NCBI GenBank assembly: GCA_963169135.1
Contig: CAUJEQ010000238.1
Location: 1 to 22,450 of the forward strand
DNA length: 22,450 bases
Source of the DNA: Chloroflexota bacterium
Lineage (GTDB): Bacteria > Chloroflexota > Dehalococcoidia > Tepidiformales > Tepidiformaceae
Direction of reading: 5' to 3'
Each line of letters starts with the position of its first letter. The first letter of the stretch is position 1. The translations under genes and the position numbers were made by a program. Below are positions 15,170-22,450 of this stretch, one piece after another. The notes under the pieces were generated by a model. That model was not told the DNA's origin, did no database searches, and was given only the letters and a program-made list of their open reading frames with translations.

Positions 15170-17611
15170 TCAGGCAGGGTCTTCAACTGCGGTTCCGGCA
15201 AGCACGCGGCGCGACTCGCCATCCTCCCGTGGTCCTACGATCCCCTCGTCTTCGAGGATCTCGATGATCTTTGCGGCTTTCAGGTAGCCGACTTTCAGCC
15301 GCCGCTGGAAAAGCGAAGGAGACACTCGCTGATGCTGGATGGCCAGCGCCCGCGCCCGGTCCACGACCGGGTCGTCGAACTCAACTTCGATGTCCGCTTC
15401 GCCGCCGTTCTGGGCCGCCAGTGCTTCTTCCAGCAGCGCGTCGGCCGTCTCGGGAGCCAGCTCCCCGAATCGCTCGTCCTTCCAGAATTCCACCAGGCGC
15501 TCCACCTCCGCATCGGAAAGGTATACGCCCTGGATGCGGACCGGCTTTGCCGCGTCGGTCGGCATGTAGAGCATGTCTCCGCGTCCGAGCAGCTTCTCGG
15601 CACCGCCCATGTCCAGGATCGTTCGCGAGTCCGTCTGCGACGTAACGGCGAAGGCGATGCGGGTCGGGAAGTTCGCCTTGATGAGCCCGGTAACCACGTC
15701 GACTGATGGCCGCTGCGTCGCCACCACCAGGTGGATGCCCGTCGCGCGGGCCAGCTGGGCCAGACGACAGATGAGCTTCTCCACCTCGAACGGGGCCGCC
15801 ATCATCAGGTCGGCCAGCTCGTCGATGATCACCACCCAGTAGGGCAGTTTCTTCAGGATTCGCGGGTGCTTGTTGTACGCCTCGATGTTCCGCACCGCCA
15901 CGCTCGCGAACTTCTTGTAACGCGCCTCCATCTCGCCGACCACTGCCTGCAGCACGCCCACGACTTTGTCCATGTCCACGATGACCTCGCTGAAGGCCAT
16001 GTGCGGGATGCCCGAGTAGCTCGTAAGCTCCACCCGCTTTGGGTCGATCATCACGAACCGCACCTGGTCGGGCGTCGCGTTCATCATGATCCCCGCGATG
16101 ATCGAGTTCATGCAGACGCTCTTGCCCGAACCCGTCGCGCCGGCGATCAGCAGGTGCGGCATCTTCCCGAGGTCCGCCACTACTGGCACGCCTGAGACCC
16201 CTTTCCCGAGAGCGATGGCCAGTTTGGTCTTCTTTTCGAGGTCGGCGAACTCTTTGGTTTCCATAACGGCCCGCATCGTCACCACCGTCGCGGCGTCGTT
16301 CGGCACCTCGATGCCGACGATCGCCCGTCCCGGCACCGGCGCCTCGATGCGCAGGCTCGGAGCCGCCAGGGCCAGCGCCAGGTCGTTCTGCAGCGCCGTG
16401 ATCTTGTTGACCCGCACTCGCGTGCGCGATACCTCCACCCGCTCGGTGCGCGGCCGCCCGTCCGCGCTGAAGAGCGGCTTCCCGGTCTCGTCGCGCACGG
16501 GAACGTCTTTGTAGCGGATCTCCCATCCAGGCTCAACGCCGAACTGGGTGACCGTCGGCCCCTCGTTGATCTCCACGACCGTCGCGTCCACGCCGAAGCT
16601 CGCGAGCGTGTCGACGATCAGCTGAGCCCGGGCGGCATTGTCGTGTTTGCGGTGGATGCTCGGCTGTGGCGCGGTCAGCATCTCGATGGCCGGCAGCTGC
16701 CAGCCGCTCTTGGGTTCGAGTTCGAGCCCCAACTGCAACGGCTCCGAATGTTCGTCGTCGCCTTCTTCGGCCTGGGCCACGGTCTCCGGCTCTTCCAGCG
16801 CGAGCTCTTCCGCCGGCATGGCCGTAAACGCGGCGGCCGCACCAGTGCCGACAGGCGAACTCGGCGAGGCCGGGTCAATCGATGGGCGGAAGATCACTGG
16901 CGCGCCTTCGAGCGCGGTTCGGCCCATCGGCTCCAACCGCTCGAAGTCGCCAGCTCCTATGATGACTTCTTCCTCGTCCGCACTCGGACGCCTGAGGATG
17001 AACTGGACCCAGCGTCCTACCGCGGCCGCGGCGCGGTGCGGCAGCCGGCGCTCCCACGCTTCTTCGATCCACAGGGGAACGTTCGTCGCGAACCAGCGTG
17101 TCGCGCCGGGCGCCAGCAGCGACGCTGCGACGATGAACAGGCTGATCCACGCGAGCTTGCCCAGGAATCCCGAGACCAGCCGCCTGCCAATGTCGCCGCC
17201 GAGCGAGACTTCCTGGAAGTTCACGCTCCAGGCGGTCCACGGCGCCTCATTCAGCCCGAAAAGTCCCCAGGCGAACAGCCCTGCCGCGGCTACCCCGCCC
17301 ATACGCCGCAGGAACGGCCCGCGTTCGAGGTACCAGCCCCGCCAGGCCGCCGCTGTCCCGTACAACGCCCAGCCGAGCACGACCAGCAGGCCGAATCCGA
17401 ATGTCCGCAGCAGCCAATCGCGTACATCGCGCCCGACTTCGGCCCCGTCAAACGCGACGGCAGCCGCGGCCAAGACCGCCAGAACTGCCAGTGGCCCGAC
17501 GATCCCGGGCTTGTTCAACTTCGCCAGTGAAAAACGGCTCTTCCGTTTCCTGCCTCGCGAACCGGTGTCCGCGCGGGCAGTGCGGGGCCGAGTACGTGCC
17601 CGTGCCGCCAT
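15170..17611 (-). CDS. ftsK: DNA translocase FtsK/SpoIIIE
   Basis: The 813-residue protein is a complete FtsK-type motor. The N-terminus is basic, then about four membrane helices lie between ~33 and 180. A linker of low complexity and acidic residues follows to ~310. The alpha/beta motor domain contains Walker A GATGSGKS (491-498) and Walker B VVIIDELADLMM (D597, E598), followed by HLVVATQRPSVDVVTG. The C-terminal gamma winged helix (~745-800, SPSLFQRRLKVGYLKAAKIIEILE) recognises orienting DNA sequences. It pumps chromosome ends across the division septum. The ATG at 17611 has AGGAG at 17621-17625 (minus strand), nine bases away. It lies 76 bases downstream of rnj and 13 bases before the accDA start. 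Confidence 0.96.
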   Translation of the reverse strand: MAARARTRPRTARADTGSRGRKRKSRFSLAKLNKPGIVGPLAVLAVLAAAAVAFDGAEVGRDVRDWLLRTFGFGLLVVLGWALYGTAAAWRGWYLERGPFLRRMGGVAAAGLFAWGLFGLNEAPWTAWSVNFQEVSLGGDIGRRLVSGFLGKLAWISLFIVAASLLAPGATRWFATNVPLWIEEAWERRLPHRAAAAVGRWVQFILRRPSADEEEVIIGAGDFERLEPMGRTALEGAPVIFRPSIDPASPSSPVGTGAAAAFTAMPAEELALEEPETVAQAEEGDDEHSEPLQLGLELEPKSGWQLPAIEMLTAPQPSIHRKHDNAARAQLIVDTLASFGVDATVVEINEGPTVTQFGVEPGWEIRYKDVPVRDETGKPLFSADGRPRTERVEVSRTRVRVNKITALQNDLALALAAPSLRIEAPVPGRAIVGIEVPNDAATVVTMRAVMETKEFADLEKKTKLAIALGKGVSGVPVVADLGKMPHLLIAGATGSGKSVCMNSIIAGIMMNATPDQVRFVMIDPKRVELTSYSGIPHMAFSEVIVDMDKVVGVLQAVVGEMEARYKKFASVAVRNIEAYNKHPRILKKLPYWVVIIDELADLMMAAPFEVEKLICRLAQLARATGIHLVVATQRPSVDVVTGLIKANFPTRIAFAVTSQTDSRTILDMGGAEKLLGRGDMLYMPTDAAKPVRIQGVYLSDAEVERLVEFWKDERFGELAPETADALLEEALAAQNGGEADIEVEFDDPVVDRARALAIQHQRVSPSLFQRRLKVGYLKAAKIIEILEDEGIVGPREDGESRRVLAGTAVEDPA

Positions 17612-17687
17612 GGCTCTGCACTCCTCTTTACCCGTCCGCCGGCACCCCGCTGGCCGCGAACGGCATCGCCCGGTGTGGTTGCGCTGA

Positions 17688-19346
17688 CTAGACCTCGACA
17701 GTCACGGTCAGCACCATCGGGCGCCTGCGCGTCTCATCATAGAGGAACTTGCTCACAGCGTCGCGGATCCGAACGTTGATGTCCCCGAACTCCGCGTAAT
17801 GGTCGACACCTTTGATCGAATCCGCCACCACCTGTTTGCTCCGATCCAGGAGGTCTTCGCGCTCCTCCACGTCGATGAATCCGCGCGCCAGTACCTCCGC
17901 TGCCCGTTCCAGCTTCCCGGTCTGCTTGTCGACCGTGACGATGACCACGACCACGCCGTCGGTCGAAAGGTGGGCCCGATCCCGAAGGATGTGCTGGTCC
18001 ACGTCGCCGATTCCCAGCCCATCGACGTACACATAGCTGGCAGGAACTCGCTCGCCGGTCCAGGCGCTTTCCTCGTCGATCTCGAGCACGTCCCCATCCG
18101 TGAGCACAAACGCGTTGCCTTTCGGCACGCCGACCGACTCAGCGAGTTTCGCGTGGATGACCAGGTGCCGGTACTCACCATGGACTGGCACGAAGTACTC
18201 CGGCTGCAACAGGCTCTGGATGATCTTGAGCTCTTCGCGGCTTGCATGGCCGTGCACGTGCGTGTTGAGCGCCCGGTTATAGAGCACCTCGGCCCCCAGC
18301 CGGAACAGGTTGTCCACGTTCCGGTACACCGCCGTCTCGTTCCCCGGGATGGGCGAGGCCGAGAGCACCACCGTGTCGCCCTTCGTGATCGTGATGTGCC
18401 GGTGGTCGCCGTTCGCCATCCGCGTCAGAGCGCTTGTTGGCTCGCCCTGGCTGCCTGTCGTCACGACAACCAGCTTCGCAGCCGGCGTATTGCGCATCTC
18501 TTCGACGCCGATGATCACGCCGTCTGGAGCGTTCAGGTAGCCCAACTGACGCGCCATCGCGACGTTGTCTATCATCGATCGGCCGGTCACGAACACCTTT
18601 CGGCCCGTGAACACCGCCGCGTCTACCACCTGCTGCACGCGCGAGATGAGCGAGGCGAAGGTCGCCACAATCATGCGACCCTCGGCGTTGACCATGATGT
18701 TTCGAAGCGCCGTACCCACCAGTTGCTCGCTCGGCGTGAAGCCCTCCTGCTCGGCGTAGGTAGAATCTGCGAGGAGCAGCAGGCAGCCCTCTGCCCCTAC
18801 CTGCGCGAGGCGGATGAGGTCCGTGTGCTGGTCCATCACCGGTGTGTGGTCCAGCTTGAAGTCCCCGGTGTGCACCACCAGGCCGAGCGGTGTCCGGATC
18901 ACGAGCCCGCAGGCATCGGGAATGCTGTGCGCGACGGTGAAGAACTCCACCTCGAATACACCGGCCGTGATCACGTCGCCCGGCTGGATGACGTGCGTTT
19001 CGGCGCCCTGCAACAGACGGTGCTCTTGCAGTTTCACCCGGATCAGCCCGTCGGTAAGCCGCGCGCCGTAAATCGGGGCGTTGAACTCGCGCATGAAGTA
19101 CGGCAGTGCGCCCACGTGGTCTTCGTGCCCGTGGGTCAGGAACACTGCTCGGAGCTTGTCCTTGTTGTCGCGAAGGTACGTGAAGTCCGGGATGACGAGG
19201 TCGACTCCGAGCATCTCTTCCTCAGGGAACATCAGACCCACGTCCACGACGATGATGTCGTCGCCGTACTCGAGGACCATCATGTTCCGGCCGATTTCGC
19301 CAAGCCCGCCGAGCGGGATGACGCGTAATGTGGTGTTACCTGCCAT
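17688..19346 (-). CDS. rnj: Ribonuclease J
   Basis: The 552-residue protein is a metallo-beta-lactamase/beta-CASP nuclease. The zinc-ligand motif is THGHEDHVGALPYF, with H72, H74, D76 and H77. A further HTGDFKLDHTP motif and the beta-CASP segments (VTGRSM, TTGSQGEPTSAL, NTHVHGHASREELK, VPVHGEYRH) are in the expected order. It acts as 5'-3' exonuclease and endonuclease in RNA decay and rRNA/mRNA maturation. The ATG at 19346 follows AAGGA at a short distance. The gene begins eight bases after the udg stop, so it is probably translated from the same mRNA. Length and motifs match the family with no visible defect. Confidence 0.96.
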   Translation of the reverse strand: MAGNTTLRVIPLGGLGEIGRNMMVLEYGDDIIVVDVGLMFPEEEMLGVDLVIPDFTYLRDNKDKLRAVFLTHGHEDHVGALPYFMREFNAPIYGARLTDGLIRVKLQEHRLLQGAETHVIQPGDVITAGVFEVEFFTVAHSIPDACGLVIRTPLGLVVHTGDFKLDHTPVMDQHTDLIRLAQVGAEGCLLLLADSTYAEQEGFTPSEQLVGTALRNIMVNAEGRMIVATFASLISRVQQVVDAAVFTGRKVFVTGRSMIDNVAMARQLGYLNAPDGVIIGVEEMRNTPAAKLVVVTTGSQGEPTSALTRMANGDHRHITITKGDTVVLSASPIPGNETAVYRNVDNLFRLGAEVLYNRALNTHVHGHASREELKIIQSLLQPEYFVPVHGEYRHLVIHAKLAESVGVPKGNAFVLTDGDVLEIDEESAWTGERVPASYVYVDGLGIGDVDQHILRDRAHLSTDGVVVVIVTVDKQTGKLERAAEVLARGFIDVEEREDLLDRSKQVVADSIKGVDHYAEFGDINVRIRDAVSKFLYDETRRRPMVLTVTVEV

Positions 19347-19354
19347 GGGATTCC

Positions 19355-20074
19355 TTACTCGAACAGTCGGATCTGTCCAGGTTGCGCACCTTCAGGTGCG
19401 GGTTGTGGGGCACTCGGTTCAGGTTCATTCGGCAAAGCCTTGAGCGGGGGCTTCGCCATGCTCAAAGGTTCGTCCTTCTCGACGTTCGTCGCCAGCGCCG
19501 GTAATCGGCCGGCCCGGGCACGTTCGAGAATCGCCGGGAGTTGGCGAAAGTCCGAAAGCAGCACGTCCCGGAGGTTCTGCTGATGCAGCGCCGCCGCCGG
19601 GTGGTACATCGGGACGACCAGTCGTCCATCGAACTCTCGCACACTTCCGTGGATACGTGAAATTGCTTGCTGCGGAAACCACCGCGACATCGAGAACCGC
19701 CCCAACGTCACGATCACCAGCGGATCAACCATGTCGATCTGGAGGTCCAGGTATTCCGCGCAGGATTCGATCTCCCCGGGCATGGGGTCGCGGTTTGCCG
19801 GTGGCCTGCACTTCAGCACATTGCAGATATACACCTCGTCCCGTTGCAGGCCCCCTGCCGCGAGCAGCTCCTCCAGGAACTTTCCGGCGGCGCCCACAAA
19901 CGGCCGCCCCTGCTTGTCCTCGTTCATCCCAGGCGCCTCGCCGATGCACAGCACTTCGGCCGAAAGGGGGCCCTCGCCCGGGACCGCCTGTGTGCGGGTC
20001 TCCGCCAGCGCACACATCGTGCACGAGCGAATCACTTCGTAGAGCTCGGCCGCGCGCTCCTCGACGCTGATCAC
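19355..20074 (-). CDS. udg: Uracil-DNA glycosylase, family 4 (Fe-S)
   Basis: GTG at 20074 is used because it forms a GTGA overlap with the TSUP stop; the longer open frame upstream is Arg/Gly-rich shadow sequence. From there the protein has 239 residues. The four [4Fe-4S] cysteines are C18 and C21 (SCTMC), C89 and C105, with 15 residues between the last two as in the family. The uracil-binding motif GEAPGMNEDKQGRPFVG (45-61) and the late YHPAAAL motif are intact. The enzyme removes uracil from deaminated cytosine sites in DNA, starting base-excision repair. The C-terminal ~40 residues are a Pro/Glu-rich tail beyond the usual domain. Context: tatB-like-tatC-TSUP-udg-rnj-ftsK in one strand run. 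Confidence 0.94.
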   Translation of the reverse strand: MISVEERAAELYEVIRSCTMCALAETRTQAVPGEGPLSAEVLCIGEAPGMNEDKQGRPFVGAAGKFLEELLAAGGLQRDEVYICNVLKCRPPANRDPMPGEIESCAEYLDLQIDMVDPLVIVTLGRFSMSRWFPQQAISRIHGSVREFDGRLVVPMYHPAAALHQQNLRDVLLSDFRQLPAILERARAGRLPALATNVEKDEPLSMAKPPLKALPNEPEPSAPQPAPEGAQPGQIRLFE

Positions 20075-20895
20075 GCGGCGTCCCCCGGCGCCAGCGCCCT
20101 CAATGCGGCCTGTTCGGCGCGCAGCCGCTGCTGTGCCGTCACCAGCATCTGAACGCCGATCGCTGAGAGCACCACCGCGAACACCACCTGCAGAGATCGG
20201 CCGCTCAGCGCGCCCGCCGCGAAAGCCCCCGCGACCGCGCCGGGCAGCGCGAACGGGGCGACCCACCTGGCGACCGCGGTGTCGACCGTGCCCTGGCGGT
20301 AGTGGGCCAGCGCACCCATCAGCGATGCACCGACGATCACCCATAGCGAAATCCCCTGTGCCTCGTGCTGGCCCACTCCGAGCACCAGCACCAGCGCGGG
20401 CACGAAGATTGCTCCGCCACCCACGCCCAGCGCCCCCGAGGCCAGGCCGCCCGCGAGCCCAATGGCCACCGCCGCCGAGAACTCCGCCACACCGCTAATG
20501 TTGAGCAACGGGTCGACGGTCTCCACCGCCAGGAGCCTCAACGACACCGTGACCAGGAACAGCCCAAAAACCTGCCGCAGCCGAATCGCCGGGATCCGCA
20601 TCGCCGCCCGCGCGCCGACCATCGCGCCGACGACCGCCCCCGCGAGCAGGGCCACCACCAGCCGCCCGCTGATTGATTCGTTGGCAGCGTAGGCGACCGC
20701 GGCCACCGCCGCCGTCACGATGATGACCACCAGCGACGTGCCATGGGCGATGTGCTGCCTCAGCTTCAACGGGCCGGTCATCAGCGGGACCATGATCGCC
20801 CCACCGCCGCCACCAAGGATGCCGCTCAGGAAGCCGCCCGCGGCGCCGGTGATTCCGGCGATCGCCGCATTCGGCCGCGTTGCCGTAGCCGTCAC
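20071..20895 (-). CDS. TSUP-family (TauE/SafE) membrane permease 2
   Basis: Start GTG 20895 overlaps the tatC stop by four bases (GTGA). The same frame continues upstream through tatC, but that part is Arg/His-rich shadow sequence. The resulting 274-residue protein has about eight hydrophobic helices and the duplicated TSUP signatures FLSGILGGGGGAIMVPLM (first half) and ALGVGGGAIFVPALVLVLG (second half). It resembles compact TSUP permeases and lacks the long middle loop of the other TSUP gene at 12455-13297. Substrates in the family include sulfite and organosulfur anions; none can be assigned here. Its stop overlaps the udg start by four bases, so its translation is coupled on both sides. 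Confidence 0.88.
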   Translation of the reverse strand: MTATATRPNAAIAGITGAAGGFLSGILGGGGGAIMVPLMTGPLKLRQHIAHGTSLVVIIVTAAVAAVAYAANESISGRLVVALLAGAVVGAMVGARAAMRIPAIRLRQVFGLFLVTVSLRLLAVETVDPLLNISGVAEFSAAVAIGLAGGLASGALGVGGGAIFVPALVLVLGVGQHEAQGISLWVIVGASLMGALAHYRQGTVDTAVARWVAPFALPGAVAGAFAAGALSGRSLQVVFAVVLSAIGVQMLVTAQQRLRAEQAALRALAPGDAA

Positions 20896-21701
20896 GCCGG
20901 CGCGCCCTCGGGCTCCGCCGGTTCGGTCCGTCTCGGCTGCACGCCCCATGCAAACAGGATGCCGACGAAGTAAAGGAAGAACAGCGGGCCGGCCACCATC
21001 GTTTGCGTAATTGGGTCCGGCGTTGGCGTGACGACTGCCGCGATGATGAAGATCAGGATGACCGCATACCGCCAGAAACCGAGCAGTTGCTTCGCGCGCA
21101 CCAGCCCCAGCCGCGCCGCCAGTGCCAGCACCATGGGCAACTCGAACGCGATGCCCACCCAGAACACGATCCGGATGACAAAGTCGACGTACTGCTTCAC
21201 CCCCGTGACGTTCTGGATCTCCTTGCTCCCGAGTTCGAGCAGGAACCCGAGCGAGGCTGGCAGGATCACCCAGTATGCGAACGCCATGCCGCCCATCAGG
21301 AACAGCACCGTCCCCGCGATGCCTGGCAGAAGCAGCCGCTTCTCCTTGGGCGTGAGCCCGGGCACGATGAACGCCAGCAGCTCGTAGATGATCACCGGCG
21401 ACGAGACGATCAGCCCGCCGTAGAGACCGATCTTCACGATGATGCTGATGCGGTCCGTCGGTGAGAAACTCGAAACGCGGAAGTCCTCGATCCGCTCGCG
21501 CGCCGGCGCCAGCAGCCAACCGAGAATCGTCTCCCAGAAGAGGAATGAGACCAGCGTTCCGATGACCAGTGCGATCGCGCAGATCAGAACCCGGTTGCGG
21601 AGCTCTTTCAGGTGCTCCATCAGGGTCATCTCGGGCCCACCCGCGTAACTGAACGTCGGAGCCAGTTGCGGCGGTGCTTCGCGGATAGGGTCTGCGCTCA
21701 T
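20892..21701 (-). CDS. tatC: Sec-independent protein translocase TatC
   Basis: The 269-residue protein has six predicted membrane helices and the TatC signatures: MEHLKELRNRVLIC at the cytoplasmic N-terminus, SPVIIYELLAFIVPGLTPKE in the middle, GMAFAYWVILPASL, and the late TPTPDPITQTMVAGPLFFLY. TatC recognises the twin-arginine signal of folded exported proteins, with TatB. A ~24-residue N-terminal extension precedes the conserved helix. The ATG (21701) lies five bases after the tatB-like stop with no separate SD, so translation is probably coupled. The stop overlaps the TSUP start. Confidence 0.96.
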   Translation of the reverse strand: MSADPIREAPPQLAPTFSYAGGPEMTLMEHLKELRNRVLICAIALVIGTLVSFLFWETILGWLLAPARERIEDFRVSSFSPTDRISIIVKIGLYGGLIVSSPVIIYELLAFIVPGLTPKEKRLLLPGIAGTVLFLMGGMAFAYWVILPASLGFLLELGSKEIQNVTGVKQYVDFVIRIVFWVGIAFELPMVLALAARLGLVRAKQLLGFWRYAVILIFIIAAVVTPTPDPITQTMVAGPLFFLYFVGILFAWGVQPRRTEPAEPEGAPA

Positions 21702-21706
21702 TGGTC

Positions 21707-22126
21707 TTAGAACACCATGGGTGGTTGTGCAGGCTCGTTCGCGGTGGCAGGATCGGCGCTGGCGGGCGCCGGGCTTGCATTCCCCGTGGCTACGAACGGA
21801 ACGACCTTGTCATCGAGCGACAACTCGGAGGTCGCCTGCTCGATGGACGCGTTCACTTCGCGCAGGCCGCTGTTGAGCTTCGCCTGCTCATCGCGCACCA
21901 CTCGCTGGGCCTGGTCGACCTCGCCCCGGATGGTCTTGTACTGCTCGTCCAGGTAATCGATTTCGTCCTTGAACTCGTCCCGGACGGCCCGGGCATACAC
22001 CTGCATCTGCCTTACTGCGCGGCCAATCTGGTACGCCATCGCCGGCAGGCGCTCGGGCCCCACCACAATGAGCAGGAGCACGAGCACAAGCAGGAGTTCC
22101 TGGTAGCCAATGCCCAGGAATTCCAC
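21707..22126 (-). CDS. tatB: Twin-arginine translocase TatA/B family subunit, TatB-like
   Basis: The 139-residue protein starts with GTG (22126), with GGAGG (minus strand, 22132-22136) five bases before it. It has a short N-terminal membrane helix (GYQELLLVLVLLLIVVGP), then the ERLPAMAYQIGRAVRQMQ amphipathic helix and a long charged helix with coiled-coil character (~45-100). A low-complexity Ala/Pro tail ends it. The Glu before the first helix, the GPERLP turn and the longer helix favour TatB over TatA, although in some bacteria one TatA-like protein does both jobs. It works with TatC, whose gene is immediately downstream. No second TatA-type gene is in the window. Confidence 0.85.
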   Translation of the reverse strand: MEFLGIGYQELLLVLVLLLIVVGPERLPAMAYQIGRAVRQMQVYARAVRDEFKDEIDYLDEQYKTIRGEVDQAQRVVRDEQAKLNSGLREVNASIEQATSELSLDDKVVPFVATGNASPAPASADPATANEPAQPPMVF

Positions 22127-22167
22127 ATCAACCTCCCGTGGGCCGGGACGGCTGCCGGATGGTCAGC

Positions 22168-22428
22168 CTACTTGTCCTCGACGCCGTGATCCTTCAGATA
22201 GTCTACGGCGTCCTGTACGGTCGCGATCTTCTCTGCGTCTTCATCGCTGATTTCGAGTTCGCCCGCGTCACTCGAGAATTCTTCTTCAAGCGACATAATC
22301 AACTCGACGAGATCGAGAGAGTCGGCGTTCAGGTCGTCCACGAACGATGCGGCAGGCACCACTTCGTCTTCTTCGACGCCGAGCTGCTCGACCACGATGG
22401 AACGGACCCGTTCGAACACTGTTGGCAC
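22168..22428 (-). CDS. acpP: Acyl carrier protein
   Basis: The 86-residue acidic protein carries the DSLDLVELIM motif, where S37 takes the phosphopantetheine arm, and the helix pattern of type II ACP (ERVRSIVVEQLGV, late EKIATVQDAVDYLKDH). It shuttles acyl chains in fatty-acid synthesis. The start is GTG (22428) with AGGAG ten bases before it on the minus strand; another in-frame GTG at 22419 would remove three residues. It is the first gene of the minus-strand run seen here, with 41 bases before the tatB-like gene, and its promoter lies at or beyond the right edge. Confidence 0.96.
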   Translation of the reverse strand: MPTVFERVRSIVVEQLGVEEDEVVPAASFVDDLNADSLDLVELIMSLEEEFSSDAGELEISDEDAEKIATVQDAVDYLKDHGVEDK

Positions 22429-22431
22429 GGT

Positions 22432-22443
22432 AGGAGTACTCCT
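22432..22443. promoter_or_regulatory. 12-base perfect palindrome containing the acpP ribosome-binding site
   Basis: AGGAGTACTCCT reads identically on both strands. On the minus strand its first half, AGGAG, is the likely Shine-Dalgarno sequence of acpP. As DNA it could be a dimeric repressor site; as RNA it could form a four-pair stem (AGGA/TCCT) that hides the SD. Neither role is shown. Confidence 0.4.
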
Positions 22444-22450
22444 GGTTTGT

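Noticed and set aside
17653..17664. GCCG/CGGC hairpin with a four-base loop between rnj and ftsK
   Set aside because: The stem is only four pairs, no U-tract follows, and such stems are frequent by chance at this GC content.
17799..19328. A 509-codon plus-strand open frame opposite RNase J
   Set aside because: RNase J is intact with all metal ligands; the antisense product is His/Arg/Val-rich without family features.
20075..20344. Long N-terminal extension of the uracil-DNA glycosylase frame
   Set aside because: It is Gly/Arg-rich and overlaps the TSUP gene; GTG 20074 matches the family N-terminus just before the first Fe-S cysteines.
20896..21780. Long N-terminal extension of the TSUP frame over tatC
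   Set aside because: The extension is Arg-rich shadow of tatC. The GTGA overlap at 20892-20895 gives a normal TSUP length and N-terminus.
1..22450. Possible mobile element, CRISPR array or RNA gene
   Set aside because: I found no transposase or integrase frame, no regularly spaced repeats of CRISPR size, and no cloverleaf-like or rRNA-like segment in the short intergenic gaps.

Overview
The window is one contiguous piece of a GC-rich bacterial chromosome. It has short intergenic gaps, many GTG and TTG starts, and no recognisable tRNA, rRNA, CRISPR array, transposase or phage gene. The content is housekeeping and membrane biology: an acyl carrier protein, Tat components, RNase J, FtsK, a fused AccD-AccA carboxyltransferase, a succinyl-CoA-synthetase-type alpha subunit, a CaiB-type racemase-like enzyme and an SDR. 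A Chloroflexota-like lineage is my best guess from this mixture and style. That is inference from gene content, not a phylogenetic result.

Positions 1-3222 (+) hold the 3' end of a PfkB/ribokinase-type sugar kinase, then a membrane protein with an N-terminal RING-like zinc finger and a C-terminal SH3 domain. A lipoprotein overlaps that gene by 37 bases, and a small ModE-like winged-helix regulator follows. A CaiB/BaiF-type enzyme (3233-4420, -) converges on the regulator and is divergent from a CYTH-CHAD polyphosphate-related protein (4568-6223, +). Next come a SucD homologue with no SucC in view, a small HTH-first membrane-anchored LuxR-type regulator and an SDR oxidoreductase. An MFS transporter (8694-10001, -) converges on the SDR and is divergent from a secreted, C-terminally anchored M1-like metallopeptidase (10189-12441, +).

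From 12455 to the right edge everything is on the minus strand and reads like one long, tightly packed transcription unit. In transcription order it is acpP, tatB-like, tatC, TSUP permease 2, family-4 uracil-DNA glycosylase, RNase J, ftsK, fused accD-accA and TSUP permease 1. Two junctions are GTGA stop/start overlaps and most other gaps are under 80 bases, so the order suggests coupled expression of fatty-acid precursor supply, protein export, nucleic-acid maintenance and chromosome partition.

No clearly new defence or biosynthetic system is visible. The most unusual signals are the RING-TM-SH3 protein paired with the overlapping lipoprotein, the predicted leaderless promoter of the ModE-like gene, the M1-like peptidase lacking a GAMEN-type motif, the HTH-first membrane regulator, and a 12-base perfect palindrome that contains the acpP ribosome-binding site.
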